From the NCBI GenBank assembly GCA_964432985.1, contig CAYSPT010000128.1, forward strand, positions 1 to 7,559: a DNA stretch of 7,559 bases. Direction: 5' to 3'. How positions within the stretch are numbered: the stretch's first letter is position 1; each line of letters starts with the position of its first letter. The notes under the pieces are model-generated. The model saw only the letters and a program-made list of their open reading frames with translations, ran no database searches and had not been told where the DNA came from. The stretch comes from CAYSPT01 sp964432985 (GTDB lineage: Bacteria; Muiribacteriota; CAYSPT01). Positions 1-6,679 of this stretch are shown here, one piece after another. Both the position numbers and the translations under genes were made by a program.

Positions 1-2263
1 TGTGGGAGCTTTTCAGCACTTCCAGGAAGAGCTCGAACTGGTCGATGGCGATGGTCCCGAACTTGAACGAGCCGGTGGACGATCCTACGGGCAGGCTCAT
101 CTCTATCTTGTTCTCTTCGTCGGCCGACTTGCGGGAGCCCCGCTTGGGCAAGAGCAAATCCCAGTCGATCCCGAACTGGTCGTCCGAATCCAGGGTGACC
201 TCCACGATCTTGGCCTCGATCATGACCTGCTTGGCTTCCTGGTCCATCAGATTGATGAATTCTCCGATCTTCCCGAGAGCTTCGTCGGGAGCGGTCACGA
301 TCAGGCTGTTCGATTTCTCGTTGGCTGTCAGCTTGATGGACCTGGCGTCACCGAACGCTCCCTGCTCTATCGCCTGCTTGATCTTCTGGGTGTCCTCGAA
401 GTTGGTGTGCTTGAGCTTGATGATCCGGGTCGAAATCCGTTTGACATCGAAGCGGTCGATCAGCTCCTTCATGCGCCGGACATTGGCGCCCACGTCTGAA
501 ACGAAGATAGTACGTCCCACGTCATCGGCCACGATCTGGCCCTTTCGGGTGGACTTGAAAGGCGTAATAACCTGCACCAGTTTCTGAATATCTGCGTACC
601 TGATCTGGAATATCTCGGTAATCTCCTGGTTCTCGGGGATGTCGAGCTGCGTGACCGTGTGGCGGACCTCGTCCAGCTTGTCCAGGCCGGCATAAGGCGT
701 CTGCAGGACGATGGCGTTGAGACGGCTGTCCACCGAGACAGTGACCTCCCGCAGGCGCATGGATGAGAGAACCTCTTCCACGTACCCGGCGTCCGCGTAC
801 TTAAGGGCGACGACCTCCCGGACCATCTCGGAGCGGTCGAACTGTTTGATCAAGACCGTGTTGTCCCTGATCACATACTGATAACCGTTGTTTTTCGTCA
901 GGAATTCGAGTATGTCACCGAACCTGGTCTCACGGTAATGCCCCGAAAGCTTCTTGCCCCGCATACTTGCCTGCACGTCCGCCGGGACGCTCAGGTTGAG
1001 CCGGGTCCCCGTTTCCATGAATAGCATCTGCAAGACATCCGCCAGCTCCATGTCGACAAAATCGAGAGCCACCTCGCGGTCGAGAAGCGCGCCCGTGACA
1101 CCAGCGCCATTCGCCGTCGCTGCTTCGGCTGACGATGTGTCAAGAGCCGTCAGACCGGTTTCAGCTGTTTCTGATTCATCATCCGGCCCGTACAACACCA
1201 CGGCCCGGGAGTTTTCCTTCTCCCGCTCCGCCTCCGACAGAATGATGACCACGGCCGAAGCCTGGAGCGTCCTGTCAGGTGTCTGCGCCATGATCCGAGC
1301 GGCTCCCGGCCCCCTGGCGGTAAACACCGCTCCCTCAAGCTTGCCCGCCGCGCCGTCAAGCGACCACTCCGCCTCGATGGGGACCCGCAAACCCGCCTCG
1401 TCGTAGCCCGCAGCCATGAACTCCAGGCTCTCGCCGGGTACCAGGGTGGCGCGCCCGGGAAGGATCTCAATTCGTACCGGAGCTCTCGGCTCCACCCTTA
1501 CGATGGCATAGGAGGTGAAATCATTGTGGTCCCGGACATGCGCGGTGACCATGCCGTTACCGTGTTTTTCGGCGGTGAACCGGCCGGTTTCGTCTATAGT
1601 GCCGATACCCCCGGCGGTACCCCATCGGGGTTTGATGACGAGTTCCCGGCCCATGGCTGTCCTCCCGAGCGCCTTGAAGGTGAACGTACCTCCGGCGCTC
1701 AGGTTGATAAATGTGGGAGTGACCGTCATGTCAACCAACCGCGGCAAATTCGATTCGCTTACCGCCGGGGCATCCGGAATGGCCTTCACCCCGGAGAGAT
1801 CTACTCCCGGGGTGCCGCTGGCGACACGCGCCGCCGTCAGGCTGCGCTCCTTCAACTCGCGCTCCACTTTCCCGATAATGTCCGGGACGTCAAGGCCGAG
1901 TTTTCCCAGATCCCGCTCCAGGAAGACGAGAAGACTGCTGGTCTCCAGAAGTGTCTCGTCGGACATGTCCGGGAGCATCCGCCGCGGTGAGCGGTACCCG
2001 CCGGAAGTCAGGAAATCCACGAGCAGAGCGGCCAGGGTGGACCTGGAAACAGGCCGTCCATCGTCGATCCGCTCCTTGAATGAGTTCAGGAGATGGGCTT
2101 TACCGCCCCGGCCCCATTCGGACATCTTGGTAATCATGCTAACCGCCCAGTGGTCGGCTTCAACCATTCCACCGGGTGACACTCCCTGCACCGCACCATA
2201 AGCGGCAAAGCAGCCTATGACGGCCAGGTGCAGGAATACTATGAGCAAAACCAATTTTTTCAT
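1..2263 (-). CDS. pilQ: Secretin (PilQ/GspD family), SLH-like and Ig-like N-terminus; 3' end beyond the left edge
   Basis: Outer-membrane secretin, the multimeric gated channel of type IV pili and type II secretion. From ATG 2263 the frame stays open to the window edge: 754 residues are visible and most of the C-terminal barrel is missing. Order of parts: Sec signal, residues 1 to about 24, with a lipobox-like VIGC ending at Cys18; SLH-like segment about 35-85 (DHWA... RPVSRSTLAALL), followed by a helix (LGKLGLDV) like the one after SLH in SLH porins; two Ig-like domains about 177-257 and 263-341; acidic Ala/Thr-rich linker about 345-392; STN/N0 about 398-473; three KH-like secretin N domains about 480-542, 547-606 and 612-675; then the start of the secretin domain (about 678, QVMIEAKIVEVTL). 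It starts 4 bases after the PilO/P gene. Synteny says PilQ; the N0-N3 layout is more GspD-like. The family call is firm; the symbol rests on gene order. Confidence 0.93.
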   Translation of the reverse strand, partial: MKKLVLLIVFLHLAVIGCFAAYGAVQGVSPGGMVEADHWAVSMITKMSEWGRGGKAHLLNSFKERIDDGRPVSRSTLAALLVDFLTSGGYRSPRRMLPDMSDETLLETSSLLVFLERDLGKLGLDVPDIIGKVERELKERSLTAARVASGTPGVDLSGVKAIPDAPAVSESNLPRLVDMTVTPTFINLSAGGTFTFKALGRTAMGRELVIKPRWGTAGGIGTIDETGRFTAEKHGNGMVTAHVRDHNDFTSYAIVRVEPRAPVRIEILPGRATLVPGESLEFMAAGYDEAGLRVPIEAEWSLDGAAGKLEGAVFTARGPGAARIMAQTPDRTLQASAVVIILSEAEREKENSRAVVLYGPDDESETAETGLTALDTSSAEAATANGAGVTGALLDREVALDFVDMELADVLQMLFMETGTRLNLSVPADVQASMRGKKLSGHYRETRFGDILEFLTKNNGYQYVIRDNTVLIKQFDRSEMVREVVALKYADAGYVEEVLSSMRLREVTVSVDSRLNAIVLQTPYAGLDKLDEVRHTVTQLDIPENQEITEIFQIRYADIQKLVQVITPFKSTRKGQIVADDVGRTIFVSDVGANVRRMKELIDRFDVKRISTRIIKLKHTNFEDTQKIKQAIEQGAFGDARSIKLTANEKSNSLIVTAPDEALGKIGEFINLMDQEAKQVMIEAKIVEVTLDSDDQFGIDWDLLLPKRGSRKSADEENKIEMSLPVGSSTGSFKFGTIAIDQFELFLEVLKSSH

Positions 2264-2267
2264 GAAA

Positions 2268-3959
2268 TTACTCACCTTCCTTGAAAGGCAGCATCAGTTC
2301 TATCTCGTCGGCAATCCGTAGCGTCAGAGTGTAGGTCTGTCCCTTGTGCATCAGGACAGCGCTGTCCATACCGATTTGTTTCACCGTTACCAGGTCCCGG
2401 AAAAGCTCGCCTTCACCCAGTACCTGGCACCCATCGAGTCTCGCCGCCTGCGATGAGTAGCCAAGACTCACGTAGTCATTCGTTCCATGCATGATCCCCT
2501 TCAACGAAAGCCTGAAAGTGACCATCGGGGGTACCAGTTGCTTGATCTCGTTTACCATCCGCCAGAGATCGGCCGCCCGGTCAACATTCGTAAAATCGGA
2601 TTCGTTAAAGGCAAACCTTCTCTCAATTTCTTTAACTTCATCTTTGAGCTTGATCTCAAAACCCATGTCCTTCAATGTCGCCGTGTACTTGTGGTAAAGC
2701 GTTTCCCCTGCCTGGAGAATCCCGATTTTTTCCGCAGCATTACGGTAGTTAGCGGTCAGCTGCTTGATCTGCTCGAAGGCAGCGGCGATATCCGGGTCGT
2801 CCCGGTCAATGTGAAGCGCTGCCGCCCTGTCGAACAAGCGGGCTTTGTATCCCGTTTCCTGCCAGAGGTCCTGTAATCTTGAAAGCTCTCCTACAAAGGT
2901 GTCGAAGATTTCGACAAACCTGTCCTTGACTTCATCAATCTGGAGGGGATTTTTCAGCATCATTTCCAGTCCGGGGTCCCGGGCTTCGGCTCGCTCGAGG
3001 CGGATATCCTGCTCCCCAAGGGCTGTTGACACCGACTCAATACAGTTTTTCGTTTCATTCCAGATGTTTTTCAGCCCTTCTATGGGCTCTATGTTGTTCT
3101 TGAAACTGATAAACACGTCTCCCGCTTCAGCGACCAGACCGTTGTCTTTCGATACCTTGAACTCCTTTTTTTTCTCCGCCAGCATCGATTCCAGGCCCGA
3201 GGTTTCCCACCCCTGCGCCTTGAGATCATTCATGCTTTCCTCCAGCTCGACGAAGGGCGACCACTCCCAGTCCCAGAAAATGTCCCGTGCCCGGAAGCTG
3301 TCCACGTAGTTTTCCACTGCCCGCGCCACATCTTTTTCGGTGGGTGTACCTTCGGTAGGTGCACCTTCGATGGATATAACGATTTTGCCCGGGGTCTCTC
3401 CATCAGGGCCGCTGTCCTCTCCGGTCCCATTCACCAACAACTCCACCAGGGCGTTTATCAACAGCAGCTTCTTGTAGGCCTGTCCCCGGGCCTGGTTGGC
3501 AACCATGACATTGTCTTTCGCAACGGTTACCGATTTTACATACAGCTTTATTCCCAGGGCTTCTATCCGTTTGAAGAACGACGCCAGCTCGATGTACTTG
3601 AGTTTGAGCGTCAACCGGAACCTGACCTTGCGGAAACCGCCCTTTTCTTCAATACATTCTCCCGGCTCCAGTCCCACCACCTCGGGCATTTTAGAGATGA
3701 GTTGCTTGAATGCTTCGGGATCCTCCAGGTATTCGCCGATGGACTCCACCATGACCTGGCGTTCCCGGTACTGCTCCTCGAGAGCATCCCGTCCCTGGAG
3801 ACTCTCCTGCTTGCCGTCCAACCGTTTCTGAATCATGGCTACACTTTTCTCGAGCTTGTGGAACTTCGCGTGTTTTTCCCTTAAAATCAACACGCGGAAG
3901 AACAACTGGGCCAGTAGGAACGCTCCTATCAGGAACAGCAGTTTCTTGGTATGTTTCAC
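2268..3959 (-). CDS. pilO: PilO-like inner-membrane alignment protein with PilP-like C-terminal domain (563 aa)
   Basis: Probable PilO-PilP fusion of the pilus alignment complex, linking PilM/PilN to the secretin. PilO is normally about 200 aa and PilP about 170 aa, so this protein is much longer than either. One membrane helix at residues 7-26 is followed by a coiled coil (about 28-75) and a PilO-type ferredoxin-like fold (about 77-148, including LTLKLKYIELASFFKRIEAL). An acidic Pro/Gly/Thr linker (about 176-208) leads into a predominantly helical, charged stretch (about 215-472) that I do not recognise. The end (about 478-550: LSLKGI, GEGELFRDLVTVKQIG, VLMHKGQTYTLTL) has the pattern of the PilP/GspC beta domain. 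The start is GTG at 3957-3959, overlapping the pilMN stop in GTGA; a GGAAGG lies upstream with rather long spacing. PilO identity rests on topology and gene order, PilP identity on the C-terminal pattern. The main body should be periplasmic. Confidence 0.82.
   Translation of the reverse strand: MKHTKKLLFLIGAFLLAQLFFRVLILREKHAKFHKLEKSVAMIQKRLDGKQESLQGRDALEEQYRERQVMVESIGEYLEDPEAFKQLISKMPEVVGLEPGECIEEKGGFRKVRFRLTLKLKYIELASFFKRIEALGIKLYVKSVTVAKDNVMVANQARGQAYKKLLLINALVELLVNGTGEDSGPDGETPGKIVISIEGAPTEGTPTEKDVARAVENYVDSFRARDIFWDWEWSPFVELEESMNDLKAQGWETSGLESMLAEKKKEFKVSKDNGLVAEAGDVFISFKNNIEPIEGLKNIWNETKNCIESVSTALGEQDIRLERAEARDPGLEMMLKNPLQIDEVKDRFVEIFDTFVGELSRLQDLWQETGYKARLFDRAAALHIDRDDPDIAAAFEQIKQLTANYRNAAEKIGILQAGETLYHKYTATLKDMGFEIKLKDEVKEIERRFAFNESDFTNVDRAADLWRMVNEIKQLVPPMVTFRLSLKGIMHGTNDYVSLGYSSQAARLDGCQVLGEGELFRDLVTVKQIGMDSAVLMHKGQTYTLTLRIADEIELMLPFKEGE
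2271..2282 (-). promoter_or_regulatory. Ribosome binding site of the secretin gene, inside the end of the PilO/P gene
   Basis: On the minus strand AAGGAAGGTGAG ends 7 bases before ATG 2263. The site forms the last sense codons of the upstream gene, whose TAA (2268-2270) lies between the site and the secretin start. This arrangement suggests translational coupling and supports the chosen start. Confidence 0.7.
3343..3372 (-). repeat. Short tandem repeat (2 x 15 bp) in the PilO/P linker
   Basis: On the plus strand GGTGTACCTTCGGTA is followed directly by GGTGCACCTTCGATG, a 15-base unit with three differences. It encodes the Pro-Thr-Glu-rich linker APTEGTPTE (about residues 200-208) on the minus strand. 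It looks like a local duplication lengthening a flexible linker. Confidence 0.6.
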
Positions 3960-5722
3960 GGTTCAGTCCGTTCCTTCCCGGCCTGACTATCGCTGGCAGT
4001 ACCGGCACCGCCAGTTTCCCGGTTTTCCGTATCCGGTGGGACAATGAGGCCCTCGAACGTAAACCGGTACATATTCCTGACCATGTCCTTGAAACACCGC
4101 TTTTCCTGGACATCCTCGAAAAAACCGGTCGAAGACAGGTTATCCCTGAACGGTGAACACATCTCCATGCTCCGCGCCTGTCCGTTAAGGTTGAACCGCT
4201 TGTTTTCAAGCAGGCTGAAATCTTCCACGATCATTCCCTCCGGGGCGCTGCGGGCCAATTCCCTGAAGGCAGACGACCAGCTGATATAATCGGTTTCGAT
4301 CTTCTTTAGAAAACCAACCTTTTCTTCAAGATCCTGGTTGTTTTTTTTCATCGTGCCGAACTCCTCGACCTGGATTGACAGGATCCGGTTCTTCTCTTCG
4401 GCCTTGCCCAACTCTGCTTTCAGGTTGGCGTTGCGGTGACCCGCTATAATAAACTGCAGCACCGCCAGTCCCAGGAACAGGGCCGCTGCTACCACGAAGG
4501 TCGACCGTTTTTCGAGCAATTTGTCAGCAGCCCTCATGATGTCCCGCTTAACCGACGGGCGCATTTCTTCCGGCACCAGGTTGAAAGTGGTGAAGAACCG
4601 TTCTTTCAAGCCCATCACCGCGGCAAGACCGGCCACGGCCGCGAACCGGGCCTGGTTCTTTTCAAATCCATGCCGTTGGAACTCATCGCTGATTCGTATA
4701 TCCGCTACCCGGTCGATGTTCAGGCTGGTGACAGTCGTATCGAAACCCTGCTGGAACTCTCCCTCGGCATTCTTCAGGCACGCGCCGCCACCGAAGAGGT
4801 AGATCCGGTCAAGGACGACTTCTTTGGACTGCGATTTGTAGATACCGTGGGCCAGCCGCAATTTCTGGATTAGACTCCCGACCACCTTTTTCACCGAACG
4901 GCAGACGGCGATATCACGGGTATCGGCCTCCAGAAGCCTGAGACGCCTGAGTTCCGAGTCGCTTATGATACCGACCCGTTTCTTTTCCTTTTCCGCCCAG
5001 GCCAGGTCTTCATCCGTGGGATTCTGCTGCTCGGTAACCGCTTTGGCCACGCCCCGAGTCATATGAGTGGAAGCGTAGGTGATGTCCTTGGTAAACCGGA
5101 GTTTCCCGTCTTTCAAAAAACTTATTCCCGAAAGCGTGTGCCCGATATCGATGATTCCGCACACCCCGATAGCCAGTTCATCCTTTAAGTGCCTGAAGGC
5201 CAGAGCATTGAGACACAGGCACGACGGAAACACCCCTGCCAGGTGCATATCCAGCGAGTCGGCCATCATGATGATATCGTCCAGCACCTCTCGGCGCACC
5301 ACCGCGACCAGAACCTCGATCCTTTCATCCTGTGTCTCCTCCAATTTCACGAACTGGAAGTAGGTCTCATCGATGGGAAAGGGGAGATCTTTCTTGAGCT
5401 CGAAAGCCACGGTTTCCGCAAGCTCCCGGTCGGGTATCTTCGGGAGCCTCAGCGTGCGGACTATGACGCTCTTGCCCCGCACCGCCACCAGCAGCCGGCG
5501 GGACGTGAACCCGTGTTTCTTTATGAGCCGCTTGATCGAATCGGTCTGGGCGAAGTAACCGACCTCCCCTAAAGAACTGAGGGAGGGCTCCATCTCTTCC
5601 ACAGCCCAGCCAAGGATGGCCGGCCGCCCTTTTTCCAGGGCTACTTCGGCCACCTTCAGCGCACCGGAACCGGCGTCCAGGCAGATGTATGTCTCAGCGG
5701 TCTTCTTTTTCACAGACAGCAT
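3956..5722 (-). CDS. pilM: PilM-PilN fusion: actin-like ATPase domain joined to membrane alignment protein (588 aa)
   Basis: Residues 1 to about 373 are a complete PilM, the cytoplasmic actin-like partner of the pilus inner-membrane complex. Phosphate-1 (LDAGSGALKV, 15-24), phosphate-2 (IDIGHTLSGI, 191-200) and adenosine (LFGGGACLKN, 309-318) motifs are visible, as is the insert with PKIPDRELAETVAFELKK. Residues about 380-560 are PilN: an INLLP-type motif (FNLVP, 380-384), one membrane helix (about 408-427), a coiled coil (about 430-476) and a ferredoxin-like periplasmic domain (about 480-560). A Gly/Glu-rich tail follows. The ATG at 5720-5722 has GGAG 11 bases upstream. PilM and PilN are usually separate genes of about 350 and 200 aa; here they are one frame with no linker to spare. 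The stop overlaps the next start by 4 bases. Cytoplasmic PilM, helix and periplasmic PilN give a consistent topology. Confidence 0.94.
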   Translation of the reverse strand: MLSVKKKTAETYICLDAGSGALKVAEVALEKGRPAILGWAVEEMEPSLSSLGEVGYFAQTDSIKRLIKKHGFTSRRLLVAVRGKSVIVRTLRLPKIPDRELAETVAFELKKDLPFPIDETYFQFVKLEETQDERIEVLVAVVRREVLDDIIMMADSLDMHLAGVFPSCLCLNALAFRHLKDELAIGVCGIIDIGHTLSGISFLKDGKLRFTKDITYASTHMTRGVAKAVTEQQNPTDEDLAWAEKEKKRVGIISDSELRRLRLLEADTRDIAVCRSVKKVVGSLIQKLRLAHGIYKSQSKEVVLDRIYLFGGGACLKNAEGEFQQGFDTTVTSLNIDRVADIRISDEFQRHGFEKNQARFAAVAGLAAVMGLKERFFTTFNLVPEEMRPSVKRDIMRAADKLLEKRSTFVVAAALFLGLAVLQFIIAGHRNANLKAELGKAEEKNRILSIQVEEFGTMKKNNQDLEEKVGFLKKIETDYISWSSAFRELARSAPEGMIVEDFSLLENKRFNLNGQARSMEMCSPFRDNLSSTGFFEDVQEKRCFKDMVRNMYRFTFEGLIVPPDTENRETGGAGTASDSQAGKERTEP

Positions 5723-5747
5723 AGATAGTATTTCTCCATAATAAAGA

Positions 5748-5787
5748 CATAGTGAGAGTACATCTCATATAGTGAGACAGTATCTCA
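5748..5787 (-). promoter_or_regulatory. Operator candidate: two 15-bp palindromes in a 2 x 20-bp tandem repeat
   Basis: Reading the minus strand, TGAGATACTGTCTCACTATA is followed directly by TGAGATGTACTCTCACTATG. Each unit contains a TGAGA-N5-TCTCA palindrome (5783-5787 with 5773-5777; 5763-5767 with 5753-5757). Four of the five differences between units fall in the palindrome centre, while the arms and the CTAT spacer are kept. Centres are exactly 20 bp apart, about two helical turns, as expected for two dimers bound on one DNA face. The array ends about 25 bases before the pilMN start, a position suited to repression or autoregulation of the pil genes. No cognate regulator is in the window. 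Confidence 0.6.
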
Positions 5788-5844
5788 GTTGATGTTTCGG
5801 TAGATAAGAAAGATGCTCTTAGGATTTTATTCCGGAAGCGACAC

Positions 5845-6102
5845 TCAAACTGACCAGGCGAGCAGACAGATGATTTCGGTTCCTTCAAAAGATGTGCGGC
5901 CAAACCCCACGGTATGAACGATGAATTCGCGGTGAGGATGGTAGAGCCTGATAAAACTCTTCAAACCCCGTGGCAGCGGTTTCCCGGATCGATGCAGTGT
6001 CTTGACTTCAACCGGAACAGGCTTATTGACCTGCTCCTCCCAGATGAAATCCACTTCGTGCCTGGACAGCCCCGTGGAAACGGACAACTCTTGCCCGTTC
6101 AC
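5845..6102 (-). pseudogene. C-terminal remnant of a DUF4143-type AAA ATPase
   Basis: The 85 codons from GTG 6102 to TGA 5845 read like the last part of the archaeal/bacterial ATPase family carrying a C-terminal DUF4143 domain. The nuclease-like core pattern is present (RHEVDFIWEE, then PVEVKTL), followed by RGLKSFIRLYHPHREFIV and a normal-looking end (EGTEIICLLAWSV). Full members are about 400 aa with a P-loop domain; here some 300 N-terminal residues are missing. Upstream, the same frame runs under the end of the MshEN-like gene to a TAA at 6184-6186 without family resemblance, and no ribosome binding site precedes the GTG. I infer a truncated, probably non-functional gene whose front was lost or replaced. 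A short expressed protein is not excluded. Confidence 0.6.
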
Positions 6103-6110
6103 CAGGTTGC

Positions 6111-6530
6111 CTATTTGCAGGCAAAGGCCTCGCTTATATCCTTCTGCCCGGCCACGAAAACCCTGAAGGAAAGAATCGTCCGTTTACTCAACGCCGCCAG
6201 TGCCCGGCGGTTGAGGGGATCAGGCATGGCCACACACAGGGCATTATCCTTGATGGCAAAGGGCGCCAGTTTATATTCGGCAGCCAGCTCGACCGGCAGC
6301 TCCCGGACCGCCGCAGGCGACAATTGTTCTTCATCGAGGTTGACAGGAACAATTTCACAAGCTTTTTTCAGCACCGTGTAATACACCTTCTTCGATATCT
6401 TCTTGTCCCTGTAAAGGAGATAGGCAATGCTGCTGCCCGTGTCCACGTTCTCCTTGATAGCTTCCCTGATATCAGCGTGTGAAACAAGACCGAGATTTAC
6501 AAATACATCCGGATGTATGCTCTTTTTCAT
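6111..6530 (-). CDS. Stand-alone GspE/PilB N-terminal (MshEN-like) domain protein, 139 aa
   Basis: The protein resembles only the N-terminal domain of type II secretion / type IV pilus ATPases (T2SSE_N/MshEN). Visible are a helical half (about 8-58), then the characteristic CEIVPVNLDEEQLSPAAVRELP (58-79), ELAAEYKLAPFAIKDNALCVAM (81-102), DPLNRRALAALSKRT and VAGQKDISEAF. It stops exactly where the domain normally ends, so no Walker motifs or ATPase core are present. Some MshEN domains bind cyclic di-GMP through two RLG..L...G-type helical motifs. Here the R/LG positions read as IHP and SI, so binding looks unlikely. Its place near a pil operon suggests a regulator or adaptor of the motor, or a leftover of a longer ATPase gene. 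The start ATG at 6528-6530 is preceded by AAAGGG about 10 bases upstream. Confidence 0.8.
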   Translation of the reverse strand: MKKSIHPDVFVNLGLVSHADIREAIKENVDTGSSIAYLLYRDKKISKKVYYTVLKKACEIVPVNLDEEQLSPAAVRELPVELAAEYKLAPFAIKDNALCVAMPDPLNRRALAALSKRTILSFRVFVAGQKDISEAFACK

Positions 6531-6679
6531 AGAAACATTTCCCTTTATGATTATTCATATGTTTGATATATTACTCCCTTTTTACGCACATTTCCACCAT
6601 GAACCATTCCGGTCCGGATCCACATGTATCTACCATAGCCATTGCTGCGCCAGAGGATTTACGGTACAATTCAATCGAG
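6531..6679. other. Divergent intergenic region between the MshEN-like gene and mntA
   Basis: AT-rich spacer of 149 bases holding the start signals of two divergent genes. The mntA promoter lies at its right end. On the left, the minus strand is rich in TAATAT/TATGAA-like blocks, but no convincing -35/-10 pair for the MshEN-like gene stands out. The mntA frame is open back to an ATG at 6563, but those 39 codons show no family resemblance. Confidence 0.5.
6642..6670 (+). promoter_or_regulatory. Sigma-70-type promoter of the mntA-hepT pair
   Basis: TTGCTG (6642-6647) and TACAAT (6665-6670) are separated by exactly 17 bases. A transcript starting 6-8 bases after the -10 box would begin at about 6677, only a few bases before ATG 6680, leaving almost no leader. 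That agrees with the absence of a good ribosome binding site before 6680 and argues against translation from the upstream ATG at 6563. Confidence 0.55.

Noticed and set aside
45..587. Plus-strand open frames at the left edge
   Set aside because: Antisense to the secretin N2-N3 and core regions; Ser/Arg/Leu-rich composition typical of shadows.
1515..2201. Long plus-strand open frame of 228 codons
   Set aside because: Arg/Ser/Pro-rich shadow lying opposite the secretin frame, which has recognisable domains throughout; no family resemblance of its own.
4436..4873. Plus-strand open frame of 145 codons opposite pilMN
   Set aside because: Antisense to the well-supported PilM/PilN fusion and without motifs.
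5748..5787. CRISPR array
   Set aside because: Only two adjacent 20-bp units with no spacers; each unit is a palindrome, which fits a protein-binding site.
5723..5850. Sigma-70 promoter for pilMN
   Set aside because: TATTAT and TATATG blocks occur, but none has a plausible -35 at 16-18 bases; not supportable by eye.
5694..5903. Minus-strand frame of 69 codons spanning the palindromes
   Set aside because: Overlaps both the pilMN start and the DUF4143 remnant in another frame, has no motif, and would place coding sequence over the operator-like repeats.
6563..6679. Upstream start adding 39 residues to MntA
   Set aside because: The added residues look unlike the family, and the likely promoter lies inside this stretch.
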